This document shows, one piece after another, positions 24,915-33,566 of a DNA stretch of 64,000 nt. A program made the translations under genes and the position numbers. Within the stretch, counting starts at the first letter, position 1. The number at the start of each line of letters is the position of its first letter. The notes below the pieces were generated by a model. The model was not told where the DNA came from. It saw only the letters and a list, made by a program, of their open reading frames with translations, and ran no database searches. The stretch comes from Candidatus Wallbacteria bacterium. GTDB lineage: Bacteria; Muiribacteriota; JAQTZZ01. The stretch spans positions 1 to 64,000 of the forward strand of contig JAQTZZ010000014.1 of the NCBI GenBank assembly GCA_028687545.1. The letters are read 5' to 3'.

Positions 24915-25798
24915 AGTACTTGCTGTTCTGCCTTTCGCTGCTGTTTGTCTGTGCCATGCAGTTACCCCTCGCCAAAGTGACGGATCTCAACTATGATACC
25001 TATTTTTTTTCCTTTTTCTATCGCGATACCAGAGAATTCATTTCCGACCTGCTCTGGCTCAAGGTGGACCAGTATCATCACGCTGCGGCAACTGACCCCG
25101 CAGAGATAATCTCACTCTGCCGGATCGTGGCGGACCTTAACCCGTCCAGGCTGGATGCCTTCATCGTGGGCTCATTCCAGCTTCTCAGCTTTATGGGCGA
25201 TCTGGCGGGAGCGGAGGATTTTCTCAACCAGGGCATTGCCGCAAATCAAAACAACCCTGATCTGGACAAGCTATACTCAGAATTGGGAAATCTTCAGTTC
25301 CTGTATCAGAACGACCTGGACCATGCCAAGCTCAATTTCAGGACCGCACTTGAACTGTATCCGCAGCGCAACGATCCGGGAACATTTTATATTCCGGAAA
25401 ATTATTTAAGAATGCTCTACTTTATCTCCTGCCTGTTGAAAGATAATGACGTTGAGAAATTCGCCGGTCTTCTGAAAAAGGCCGGCATCAATCCTATTCC
25501 GATCAATGAAATCAGCCAGAACTATGATCAAATCGAGCTGATAATAAAAAATCAGCTGCGGGCGGATCATGAGAAACTGCTGGCTTCAACAAATGGGATA
25601 GAAGGCAATGATACACTGGAAGATCAGCTGGCCATGCAGGAAGAATCCCATGGAATCGAATCAGGTCCTGACAGCTCGCTGCATGGCATAGCTCCGGCAC
25701 CCTTTGAAGTACCGGAATACCAGATCGAGATGCTTCTGAAATCCGGAATCCTGATTTTTCTCAGCGGAATTCTAGCGGTAATAAAAAAGTCCTGCTGA
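24911..25798 (+). CDS. TPR-like membrane protein linked to the ABC transporter
   Basis: A 295-residue protein with an N-terminal signal or anchor (1-20, LLFCLSLLFVCAMQLPLA) and a helical TPR-like body (about 60-185; e.g. PSRLDAFIVGSFQLLSFMGDL, DLDKLYSELGNLQFLYQNDLDHA). A Glu/Ser/Pro-rich linker (about 215-270) leads to a C-terminal hydrophobic helix (about 275-291, SGILIFLSGILAVIKK). The body would lie outside the cytoplasm, tethered at one or both ends. It ends the three-gene ABC operon. Its stop codon TGA forms the loop of the terminator hairpin. I know no family with this exact arrangement; a periplasmic adaptor of the transporter is plausible. Confidence 0.72.
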   Translation: MKYLLFCLSLLFVCAMQLPLAKVTDLNYDTYFFSFFYRDTREFISDLLWLKVDQYHHAAATDPAEIISLCRIVADLNPSRLDAFIVGSFQLLSFMGDLAGAEDFLNQGIAANQNNPDLDKLYSELGNLQFLYQNDLDHAKLNFRTALELYPQRNDPGTFYIPENYLRMLYFISCLLKDNDVEKFAGLLKKAGINPIPINEISQNYDQIELIIKNQLRADHEKLLASTNGIEGNDTLEDQLAMQEESHGIESGPDSSLHGIAPAPFEVPEYQIEMLLKSGILIFLSGILAVIKKSC

Positions 25799-25813
25799 AG
25801 CAGGACTTTATTT
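25782..25813. terminator. bidirectional terminator containing a stop codon
   Basis: AAAGTCCTGCT (25786-25796) pairs perfectly with AGCAGGACTTT (25799-25809), with A-rich bases before and T-rich bases after. The loop is the GA of the TGA stop codon of the TPR gene. It serves both this gene and the PorV-like gene ending at 25831 on the other strand. Confidence 0.85.
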
Positions 25814-25830
25814 AACTTTCTAATTTTACA

Positions 25831-26928
25831 TCAGAACCTGTAATTTGCCGACATCCTGTGCTCATTGCCAAGCGTCTGATCACGGAAAGCGTAGTCGAAT
25901 CTCCAGGCATTGCTCTTGAAAGACGCACCCATGGTGAAATCTCCGTCATCGTCACCTGCACGCAGCCCGAACTTGTCCTTGATGAATCCTTCCACTCCGA
26001 AATGCAGGGAACCTTCACCGTTCTGCACTTTGGAATAATCCAGTGCTACATTGATTGATTTGTTGGGGAAATAAGCTAGGCCCAGCGTAGAAGTTACCGG
26101 AATCTTGTCTTCAGTCCCGGACGGAGTATCCCATTTCAGGCCTGCGGCCAGATCTTTGAATGTGAGAGCATAGTTGAACTTCGGAGTAGCCTTGTAAAGC
26201 ATCCCGAGATCCCAGGACCAGGAATCGGCGCTGTAGGTGAAGAGGTCCTGTTTCAAATACTTCAGGTTTGCGCCGAGCAGGCATTTCGGATTGTTCATCT
26301 GCTGTGCGTAACTTACTGCGAATGCCCATTCCGTGTCATTGAATACAGAGAAAACATCGATGTCTTCATTGATTCCTGCGCCTGCCCGCCAGGTTTTCCA
26401 GTCATTGTACGAGCAGTTGCCGGTATAGACGTTCTTGAACTGAGCGTCGAATGCTGCATCTCCCTTGAGAACAGGCAGCACTTTACCGTCGTTCGTAGTA
26501 ACCGCTTCGCCGTAAACCAGATCCCTGCGGATGATGTTGGCTGCCTTGTCTGCAGCGTCTTTATACCGCCAGATGTGGGTTTCGGCCAGATCGTCCACTC
26601 CGAATCTGGTATAGGCTACTCCCCAGGAGGACTTCCTCTTCTTATCCGGCTGCACATAATTGATGAAATTATAGGTGCGGTCCATTTTAAGCACAGTATG
26701 CATGGTGTCGATCTCGCTGGAGGAAAGCTGGGACAGTCCCGCAGGATTCCAGAAAGAGGCTGTGGCATCGTCGGCAATCGCGGAGAAAGCTCCGCCCATC
26801 CCGAGCGCTCTGGCACCGACCCCCATTTTCAGGTAGGCTCCTGCCTGGCCGGACCCGTCTTCGGCTGCGCAACTCAGGCTGAAAATCAGCCCGGCTCCCA
26901 GCGTCAGCAACAGTTTTCTATTAATCAT
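25831..26928 (-). CDS. PorV/PorQ-like outer membrane barrel protein
   Basis: A 365-residue protein with a signal peptide (1-21, LIFSLSCAAE) and the hallmark N-terminal motif of the PorV/PorQ (UPF0164) group: AGAYLKMGVGARALGMGGAF followed by WNPAGLSQL. The rest alternates aromatic/hydrophobic beta strands and ends MSANYRF, a C-terminal Phe as expected for barrel assembly. In Bacteroidetes such proteins serve type IX secretion, but the group also occurs widely as FadL-like barrels of unknown role; no other Por genes are here. GAGGTG lies seven bases before ATG 26928. It is cotranscribed with the lipoprotein upstream (31-base gap). Confidence 0.85.
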   Translation of the reverse strand: MINRKLLLTLGAGLIFSLSCAAEDGSGQAGAYLKMGVGARALGMGGAFSAIADDATASFWNPAGLSQLSSSEIDTMHTVLKMDRTYNFINYVQPDKKRKSSWGVAYTRFGVDDLAETHIWRYKDAADKAANIIRRDLVYGEAVTTNDGKVLPVLKGDAAFDAQFKNVYTGNCSYNDWKTWRAGAGINEDIDVFSVFNDTEWAFAVSYAQQMNNPKCLLGANLKYLKQDLFTYSADSWSWDLGMLYKATPKFNYALTFKDLAAGLKWDTPSGTEDKIPVTSTLGLAYFPNKSINVALDYSKVQNGEGSLHFGVEGFIKDKFGLRAGDDDGDFTMGASFKSNAWRFDYAFRDQTLGNEHRMSANYRF

Positions 26929-26959
26929 CTGCCATCACCTCTTTTTTCGCTGGCTGCGC

Positions 26960-28396
26960 TCAGCTCTTCATCTTGACAACGACCCATGAGTCAGCGGTCG
27001 TGTTAAGGGCATTTATGACCACATTTTCGCCAGCCGTGACTTCCATGGAAGCTGTAGCTACGTCGTTTGAAGTGTATGTAGCCCAGGGAAGCGGATCATA
27101 CAGGTAAGGTCCCTGGGATCCACCGCCGGCCGGGATCGTGATATTGTCGTCTTCGACTGAAAACACATCCTTGGCGAGATATCTGACGACTATTGTGCAG
27201 GAGGGCACAGTGTTGCCTGCAGCCACCCAGACCCTGAGATGTCCGGCATAAGCGTCGGCGAGCTGCCTCTCTTCTGAATATCCGTTATCCCTTCCAGCCA
27301 CCACCTGCGCTGAAATCTGATTGGCATTGGCGGAAAGATCCGGGATGGTCCTGAGCGTATAACTGCCTGCAGGCAGTTTGGGGAATTTGAAGTAGGCGTT
27401 AGTGGTACCTTCATATTTGGCGAAATACTTGACCCCTGTCACATCGCTCTGCGCTTCGACCACGAAGGCGACGCCGGATTTGCCCTTATCCATATCATAG
27501 TAAATCTTGTGGGTCGTGCCTGGCAGCGGATTGTTTCCGGAATGAGTCGGTCCGTTGGAATAGAGTGCCAGAGAGTATGTCAGAGTTCCAGTTTCAACGC
27601 TGGTGCCTGTATCGCCGGACACCTTGTCCAGCTGAATGTCATAGATGGTGGGCTGTCCGGAACCGGAAACGACCAGCTTGCCTTTGAATTCCTTCCACAT
27701 CGGGCTGGGCGGATAAGCATATACATCTATCGGCTGACCTGTGACCGGAATATCCGTGATCGTGTAATCTCCGCTGGCAGTGGTCACGTCAGTGTAGCCG
27801 ATTCCGGCAGATGTGGCTGTACCGCCGCTGCTGGCGCCGTTCACGATGGACACAGTGACATTGGCGATCGGGTCGCCTAGCGAACCGTCTGCCGTCTTTT
27901 CGCGTACCTTACCCTGTACCACCCCGGTATTGTTCAGCGGAGTCTTCTCGAGGTAAACGGTGACTACATACTGCTGTCCGTCCTCTACCTGGATGGTTTT
28001 GGTGACTTCGATTTGATTGGCTCTCAGGGGAGCAGCGCTGCTGGTCGTATTCTGATTGTTTTCAGAATTTGTCGGATTCTGATAGCCGTATTTTTCCACG
28101 ATGATCGAATACTCGGAATTGGACAGGCCTTCAAAAATGTAAGCATCGCCGGGACCATTGGCTTTGGTGAGCTGCCTGCTGAAAATGCCATTGTTATCAG
28201 TGGTTCCTTTCTCACCATTATAAATCCTGACGGTCGCATCAGCGATCGTGGCTCCGGCAGGCTTGGCTTCCTGAACGTAGACCACCAGCCTGGAGCCTCT
28301 GGCTCCGCCGTCCCCGCCGCATCCGATCAGCAGCGAGAGAAAGAAAGCAAGAAGACTGAATAACAGGATCCTTTTCTTGAGACTTACCCTTTCCAT
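26960..28396 (-). CDS. lipoprotein with carboxypeptidase-regulatory/Ig-like domains
   Basis: A 478-residue surface or periplasmic lipoprotein. The signal ends in the lipobox LLIGC with Cys26, followed by GGDGG. Three or four beta-sandwich segments of carboxypeptidase-regulatory-like type follow: TIADATVRIYNGEKGTTDNNG, then DPIANVTVSIVNG with GDYTITDIPVTG, then FKFPKLPAGSYTLRTI. Such domains bind other proteins or the cell surface. The longer reading from 28441 adds 15 residues before ATG 28396; GGAGGAAGG before 28396 and the signal peptide decide the start. It shares a transcript with the PorV-like barrel, suggesting one envelope complex. Exact role unknown. Confidence 0.8.
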   Translation of the reverse strand: MERVSLKKRILLFSLLAFFLSLLIGCGGDGGARGSRLVVYVQEAKPAGATIADATVRIYNGEKGTTDNNGIFSRQLTKANGPGDAYIFEGLSNSEYSIIVEKYGYQNPTNSENNQNTTSSAAPLRANQIEVTKTIQVEDGQQYVVTVYLEKTPLNNTGVVQGKVREKTADGSLGDPIANVTVSIVNGASSGGTATSAGIGYTDVTTASGDYTITDIPVTGQPIDVYAYPPSPMWKEFKGKLVVSGSGQPTIYDIQLDKVSGDTGTSVETGTLTYSLALYSNGPTHSGNNPLPGTTHKIYYDMDKGKSGVAFVVEAQSDVTGVKYFAKYEGTTNAYFKFPKLPAGSYTLRTIPDLSANANQISAQVVAGRDNGYSEERQLADAYAGHLRVWVAAGNTVPSCTIVVRYLAKDVFSVEDDNITIPAGGGSQGPYLYDPLPWATYTSNDVATASMEVTAGENVVINALNTTADSWVVVKMKS

Positions 28397-28520
28397 AGCC
28401 TTCCTCCATATAAAATAAGTTTTTTCTCGCGATTTACTCAATCTATCGGCCGAAGAATTCCTGTAATTAACTCCTTTTTAATACCAATCGACCGGTTTCC
28501 CATTTTTTTTTAAAAAAGTA

Positions 28521-28549
28521 TTGACACAGCTCCATTTTTTCTTTAACAT
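28521..28549 (+). promoter_or_regulatory. sigma-70-type promoter for the zinc-ribbon/TPR pair
   Basis: A perfect TTGACA (28521-28526) lies 17 bases before TAACAT (28544-28549). The transcript would start near 28556, leaving a leader of about 135 bases before ATG 28692. Confidence 0.6.
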
Positions 28550-28691
28550 CCCCAATATATCCGCCGGAATGCCTCTAGAATGCGGTATTCGCGGCTGCCG
28601 TCGGGACAGGTTTTCCAGCATAATGTATATCGTCATTTTTATGGGAAAATCTAAATTAACGGCTGAAAAATCTTTGGGAGGAAGCTATATC

Positions 28692-29096
28692 ATGGCTTAT
28701 GGCTACTGCAATGATTGCGGCTTCGAGGGGAAGCTCACCAAGAACAACCATTGTCCGGACTGCAACAGTGATGATATCGAATTCATCGAGGACGATCCCT
28801 CTCTGGGCGATGGCGAGGAAGTAAAGGACATTGAAACACCTGAAGAAGACGACCTTGCGGACGACTTCGATGACGGGGACCTGAATTACGATGTCGTGGA
28901 TGAGCTGGAATTCGAAGAGGATTTTGAAGACGATTTTCTGGACGAGGATCTTCCTGAAGAGGATGATGATGAAGACCAGGACAAAGGCAAAGGTAAAAGC
29001 AAAGATATTGATGATGACGATTCCGAAGACGATACAGGTGATGATTCAGTAAAGAAACCGCTCAGCAAAGATAAAAAGAAGAAAAAAGTCAATTGA
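28692..29096 (+). CDS. small zinc-ribbon protein with highly acidic tail
   Basis: A 134-residue protein. The N-terminus holds a rubredoxin-like zinc ribbon, with cysteines 6 and 9 (CNDC) and 21 and 24 (CPDC). Residues 30-115 are extremely rich in Asp/Glu, followed by a lysine-rich end (KDKKKKK). This bipolar composition predicts a disordered cytoplasmic protein that may bind basic partners such as ribosomal proteins, RNA polymerase parts or DNA-binding proteins. ATG 28692 follows GGGAGGAAG; an ATG at 28641 would add 17 residues. Its TGA overlaps the next gene's ATG (TGATG). No family name can be assigned. Confidence 0.75.
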   Translation: MAYGYCNDCGFEGKLTKNNHCPDCNSDDIEFIEDDPSLGDGEEVKDIETPEEDDLADDFDDGDLNYDVVDELEFEEDFEDDFLDEDLPEEDDDEDQDKGKGKSKDIDDDDSEDDTGDDSVKKPLSKDKKKKKVN

Positions 29097-30670
29097 TGTT
29101 TGACCAGAAGCCCGACGCCCTGAAGCTGATCAACACTGCCAAGAAAAGTCTGGAATCCCCGATCAGATACCAGGAAGCCGAAATCGAACTGACTAAAAGC
29201 GGGCTGCTTCTCAAAGGGAGCGATCCTTCCGGGGCTCTGCAGCACGCTCACAAGGCTATCGGCCTTAATCCGAAAAATGTGTCCGCTTACCTGATGGCGG
29301 TTAAATGTTTCGATGAAGAGAAAAAAATCGGAGATGCCATTGCCCTGCTTGAATTCGCTCGGACAATCAATCCCACTTACAAAATCTATGAGGAACTCTC
29401 CCGCCTGTACCAGGAAATAAGCGAACCTGTCAAAGCCCTGACTCTGTGGCAGGCCTATCTTGAACATTTCCCGAATCAGAGCAAAGGGTATCTCCAGATC
29501 GCCGAATTATACTGGAGCGCGCAGAGCTACGAGGCAGCTCTCTCTCATTTTTCCCGGGCAGGGGAAATCGAATCCGACAGTCTCAAAATCCAGTTGTCGA
29601 TCGCCGGGTGCCTGGAACAGCTTCGCAGATTCGATGAAGCCGGAAAAATCTATCAGAAATGCCTGGAATGGGAATTGAGCCTCAAGGACAGGCTGCTGAT
29701 CATCAAAAACCTGGCCCATCTCTGCGAAGAACGGAAGTTCTTTCTCAAAGCAACGGAGTACATGGAACAATATCTGTCGCTGGATCCGAATCCAAGGGAT
29801 TATGAATATCAGGGAGATCTCTTCCTCAGAGCCGGAAAGAGAAAAGACGCAATCACAGCATTTCAGAAATCCTTTAAGACCGACAATCTCAATTTTAAAC
29901 TGGCTCTCAAAATTTCAGGAGTATATTATCTTCTGCTCTCACAATCGCGAGATTCAGCACACTGGCTCCAGAAAGCCCTGGAAATCAATCCGGAAGCCAA
30001 AGACATCTTCACTTTTCTGGAGAAGATGTCACGTGGTGAGAACGTGGCGGTGGATTTCCGTCAATACTGGAATCTACATCTGGATCTGGAACTGACGGAT
30101 TCAGAAAATCTGGCTGACTCTGAACCCGACTACCTGACCGAAACCGCCAAAGCTGTCACCGATTCCCACTACAATCTGGAGAATTTCCTGTTCCAGAGAT
30201 TTGCGGACTTTCAGAAGAGCCTGACCTCATTTCTGGCTGAAGAATCCAGATTTCTGAAAGAGTGCGAGCAGTCGCTGGGGTTTGTAAGGGAAATGGTAAA
30301 CATGAAAATGAATGCAATCCGCACTGCACCCGAGCGGCTCGAACCGGAATTGATACTCAGGGACCTTCCCGGAACCATCAAAAGTATATCGTCCGGCTAC
30401 AAAAAGCCTTCAACAGCCATCAGGAAAGGCATTGCCAGGATCGGCGAGAGATTCTCAGATCTCGACAAACTGGGGGCAGAAATCACGCTGGTGCTGGACG
30501 AAATTTCCAGCGAATTCCAGATTTTTCACCATAAGCTCAGAAACCTGGACCGGCTTCCGGTAGAAGTCAGAAAAAAAGAGATGCATGATCTTTCACTGGA
30601 TTTTCAGAAAAAAATCTCAGGCTTACTTTTGAAACTCGATCAAAAAAAGATTACCGGAACCGAGGATTAA
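29096..30670 (+). CDS. cytoplasmic TPR protein
   Basis: A 524-residue protein without signal peptide or membrane helix. TPR helix pairs cover about 45-320 (e.g. GALQHAHKAIGLNPKNVSAYLMAVKCF, AALSHFSRAGEIESDSLK). A longer alpha-helical region follows (about 350-520) with no clear repeat. ATG 29096 overlaps the stop codon of the zinc-ribbon gene (TGATG), so the two are translationally coupled and probably act together. The 3' end overlaps that of the convergent lipoprotein gene by four bases, leaving no room for a terminator. Unknown function. Confidence 0.8.
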   Translation: MFDQKPDALKLINTAKKSLESPIRYQEAEIELTKSGLLLKGSDPSGALQHAHKAIGLNPKNVSAYLMAVKCFDEEKKIGDAIALLEFARTINPTYKIYEELSRLYQEISEPVKALTLWQAYLEHFPNQSKGYLQIAELYWSAQSYEAALSHFSRAGEIESDSLKIQLSIAGCLEQLRRFDEAGKIYQKCLEWELSLKDRLLIIKNLAHLCEERKFFLKATEYMEQYLSLDPNPRDYEYQGDLFLRAGKRKDAITAFQKSFKTDNLNFKLALKISGVYYLLLSQSRDSAHWLQKALEINPEAKDIFTFLEKMSRGENVAVDFRQYWNLHLDLELTDSENLADSEPDYLTETAKAVTDSHYNLENFLFQRFADFQKSLTSFLAEESRFLKECEQSLGFVREMVNMKMNAIRTAPERLEPELILRDLPGTIKSISSGYKKPSTAIRKGIARIGERFSDLDKLGAEITLVLDEISSEFQIFHHKLRNLDRLPVEVRKKEMHDLSLDFQKKISGLLLKLDQKKITGTED

Positions 30671-31521
30671 AGGCAGTAATACCTGTTCCTGGCTTCATTG
30701 TAATATGTGCAGTATGGATAGTGAGTGATCACTGTGTAATAGGCAGCCTTGGCATCCGCGATTTTGTTGAGCTTTTCCTGATAAAGCACTCCAATCCTGT
30801 ACCAGGTATCCCCGCCCAGGTAAGTACTGTCGTTTTCGGCGAGATCTTTGTAATACTTGATCGCCACTTCGTATGTAGCCTGAGGCCGCTCCTCATAACT
30901 TTTCCCCAGATAATAATCCGCCATTTTCCTGGTAGCGCTGTTGCCGTGAAGTTCATAATTCATCAGTACTTTCTGAAGCTCTGTGATGGCAGTTTCAAAT
31001 TCAACCTCTTCTGAAGCTTTGCGGTATTTGCATTCCCCGATTCCGAGCTGGGCGTCGGCAGCCAGAGAATGGTCGGAATATTCTGTCAGGAAAGCCTGGT
31101 ATTTCACCACTGCCTCGTCGAAGCCGTGTTTTTCCGAATATTTGCAGCAATTACCGATACCGAGCATCGCCAGAGGCCTGTAAGGGCTGTATGGATAATT
31201 CTGAGTCACCTTCGTGAAGGCCTGGATCGCTTCTTCGTATTTGGTCTGCTGGTAGTAAGAGTCCCCTACCAGATACTGCACTTCTTCCACATCCTGGTCG
31301 CTTTCCGAGGAATAACGGGCGACATACTGTGTCCCCCGGGATATCGTCTGGTCCCAGTCCCTGGTGGCATAATCCTTTTTCACCAGCCGGTAATCTGTCC
31401 CCCGTTCCTGATCATTCCATTGATCAGTATTGTTCAGCGTCTGCCCGAGCGGAGAGCTTCCGCAGCCGATGAAGACGGCGGCAGCAACAACCATTATCAA
31501 TAGAAACCATTTGAAACTCAT
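30667..31521 (-). CDS. TPR lipoprotein, BamD/CpoB-like
   Basis: A 284-residue predicted lipoprotein. The signal ends FIGC with Cys20, followed by GSSPLG. Five or more TPR units make up the rest, in the spacing used by BamD/YbgF-type outer membrane lipoproteins (VGDSYYQQTKYEEAIQAFTKV, LGIGECKYRKASEEVEFETA, YRIGVLYQEKLNKIADAKAAY). BamD takes part in barrel insertion and CpoB in envelope constriction; which applies here cannot be told. It follows a barrel-like protein gene with 17 bases between and is probably cotranscribed, so the two may act in one envelope complex. Confidence 0.78.
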   Translation of the reverse strand: MSFKWFLLIMVVAAAVFIGCGSSPLGQTLNNTDQWNDQERGTDYRLVKKDYATRDWDQTISRGTQYVARYSSESDQDVEEVQYLVGDSYYQQTKYEEAIQAFTKVTQNYPYSPYRPLAMLGIGNCCKYSEKHGFDEAVVKYQAFLTEYSDHSLAADAQLGIGECKYRKASEEVEFETAITELQKVLMNYELHGNSATRKMADYYLGKSYEERPQATYEVAIKYYKDLAENDSTYLGGDTWYRIGVLYQEKLNKIADAKAAYYTVITHYPYCTYYNEARNRYYCL

Positions 31522-31538
31522 GATATCCTCCGCGTTCT

Positions 31539-32507
31539 TCAGAAAGTGTAGTTCAATCCGACATCGACAGTGTGGAAATCGAAATCATATCTGTAGAGGT
31601 TGGAATTTCTCCGCTCGTTCGATAGCCTTGCGAAAACCTCGTGATTGCGCAGTTTTTTGACCAGTTCCAGGGAATTACGCCCTACGCTGTCTTCCCTGGC
31701 CCGTTTGTCCGACGGCTGAGTCAGGTCAAAATCCTTGTGGCAATAGCTGTAATCCAAAGCGATTTTCCAGGAATGAATCTGATAGCTCCAGCTGATGGAT
31801 GGATAAGTTTCTAGAAATGAATAGTATTCCTGCCTCGATCTGCGGTGCTCCTGTCTGTATCCGATTTTAAAGGCATGATGGCCATTCTGATAAAACATAT
31901 AGGGGAAAAAAATCCGCTCTCTGGCGTCACGCTCGTCTACTGAATAAAAATTGTAATTATTCAGGATCCCCTCAAATCCCAGGCATTTGAATTCGCAAAC
32001 CAATTTGTATTTTTCCTGATAAAAGAATTTTCCCTGGGCATATTCTTCATAATAAATTCCGGGCACAAACACCATTTTCCAGCTGCTCCAGTGGAAACCA
32101 AGCTCAGTCTCGAAATCGTTCCACCATCGATTTTCATGACTGTAATGGCGGAATGAATACAGGCTGAATCTATCGTTTAAGTTAAATATGAGATAGGGAT
32201 GATAACCGACATACCGCCCCCAGAGCGTAGGCTGCACGGCGACATCCTTGTTTTCAGAGTCACTGTATTTTGGATCGATGAAGTCATCGATTTCAGGGAT
32301 GAAGTTTAAATCAGACTGGTAATGACCGTTGAGGCTGCAGTCCAGTTCAAAATGGCCCTTGAGCCTGGACAGACGGTCTCGATGCACGGGTTCCTTCAAT
32401 ACTTCGGAAGTGGCATAGGCCGAGAGCAGCTGACGTTCGCTGATACCGACCGCCATGCAACCGGAAACAATAAGGAAAAGGCAGATAAAGGACAGCCTTG
32501 CTTTCAT
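31539..32507 (-). CDS. probable outer-membrane beta-barrel protein
   Basis: A 322-residue protein with a signal peptide whose end (IVSGC, Cys17) matches a lipobox. After about 80 residues the chain consists of alternating strands rich in Tyr, Trp and Phe (YLIFNLNDRFSLYSFRHYSH, SWSYQIHSWKIALDYSY). It ends VDVGLNYTF, the terminal Phe expected of outer membrane barrels. I count roughly 12-14 possible strands. Lipid-anchored barrels are uncommon, so either the Cys is fortuitous or this is unusual. It precedes the TPR lipoprotein gene and diverges from the ApbE gene (81-base gap). No named family. Confidence 0.65.
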   Translation of the reverse strand: MKARLSFICLFLIVSGCMAVGISERQLLSAYATSEVLKEPVHRDRLSRLKGHFELDCSLNGHYQSDLNFIPEIDDFIDPKYSDSENKDVAVQPTLWGRYVGYHPYLIFNLNDRFSLYSFRHYSHENRWWNDFETELGFHWSSWKMVFVPGIYYEEYAQGKFFYQEKYKLVCEFKCLGFEGILNNYNFYSVDERDARERIFFPYMFYQNGHHAFKIGYRQEHRRSRQEYYSFLETYPSISWSYQIHSWKIALDYSYCHKDFDLTQPSDKRAREDSVGRNSLELVKKLRNHEVFARLSNERRNSNLYRYDFDFHTVDVGLNYTF

Positions 32508-32588
32508 CCCCTAAACCATCGGCCTTTATGGTAATTTTGTTTAGCAGATTTGAATGTTGGTACTCTGGTAGGTTAGCATGGAAGCCGG

Positions 32589-33566
32589 ATGAAATCTGCA
32601 GTTGCCTTTTTTTCCGCGCTGATATTAATCACAGGTGCAACGTTCTATCATAAGTTAACGGGACCGCCGTTTGATTCGGATAACTTTCTGATCTTTAACA
32701 CTTTCTGCGAAATCAAGATTTCGGGAGGTGGCGCGGTTGAAGTCAGGGAAGCCAGATCCAGAATGGAACAAGCGCTTGCTCCTTTCTCCCTCGACACAAA
32801 GGAGGGCATACCATCGGAGCTCACGATTTTAAATCGCGACAAAATTCTAAAAAACCCTTCGCCTCATTTTCTCCGCTGTTTGACCCTGGCCCGGGATTTT
32901 TTCGAAAAAACTGGAGGATGGTTCGATCCCTCGATTTACACCCTGATGGATGCTTACGGATTTTATGACGGTAAGCATCGCCTCCCGTCTGACCTTGAAC
33001 TCAATAGAATCATTTCCGAAAACACGCACCTGAAACTGATGCTGTCCTCCAGAGAGATCAGCATCGATCCCAGTCAATCCCTGGACCTCGGGGCGATCGT
33101 AAAGGGATACGCCATCGACTCTGCTGTGGAATATCTCTCAAATCAGAATCTCAATGGATTCCTGATCAATTTCGGAGGAGAAGTAGCGGCTTTTGGCAAA
33201 AATGGGGACAGAGCGTGGCGGGTCGGGTTGAGGGATCCGTCAGGGAACGGTATCATCGGTGATTTTGCGCTGGACCGGATAATTTCCACTTCCGGCGATT
33301 ACAACAACCGCTTCGAAGTGGAGGGGCGGGTAATAATCCATATTTTTTCGCCCTTTTCAGGCCGAAACGACAGCGATCTGAAAAGTGTGAGCGTCTTCTC
33401 CAGGTCAGGAGCGGAGGCAGACGCTCTCTCTACTGCTCTCTTCGCCATGGGGTCAGAGGAAGCCGGGAAATTCGCCGTGAAATCGGGGATCCCGGTAATT
33501 CTGATCAATTCTGCGGGAGAAATTCAGAGGATCGGAAATGCGCCGGAAATTCTTCAAAACAAATGA
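32589..33566 (+). CDS. apbE: ApbE-type FAD:protein FMN transferase
   Basis: A 325-residue enzyme anchored by an N-terminal hydrophobic segment (1-20). It attaches FMN from FAD to threonine or serine of extracytoplasmic redox proteins, using Mg2+. Family motifs are present in order: GGWFDPSIYTLMDAYGF, DLGAIVKGYAID (166-177), NFGGEVAAFG (194-203), STSGDYNNRF (233-242), HIFSPFSG (251-258) and the metal-binding ADALSTALFAMG (277-288, Asp278). It overlaps the next gene by 29 bases. The following two genes match EetA and EetB, whose Listeria cluster also includes an ApbE enzyme (FmnB). No flavinylated acceptor (D-G/A-x-S/T) is seen in the adjacent proteins. Confidence 0.93.
   Translation: MKSAVAFFSALILITGATFYHKLTGPPFDSDNFLIFNTFCEIKISGGGAVEVREARSRMEQALAPFSLDTKEGIPSELTILNRDKILKNPSPHFLRCLTLARDFFEKTGGWFDPSIYTLMDAYGFYDGKHRLPSDLELNRIISENTHLKLMLSSREISIDPSQSLDLGAIVKGYAIDSAVEYLSNQNLNGFLINFGGEVAAFGKNGDRAWRVGLRDPSGNGIIGDFALDRIISTSGDYNNRFEVEGRVIIHIFSPFSGRNDSDLKSVSVFSRSGAEADALSTALFAMGSEEAGKFAVKSGIPVILINSAGEIQRIGNAPEILQNK

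Noticed and set aside
25831-26928. Type IX secretion system
   Set aside because: Only a PorV/PorQ-like protein is present; no PorK, L, M, N, sov or CTD-bearing cargo is visible.
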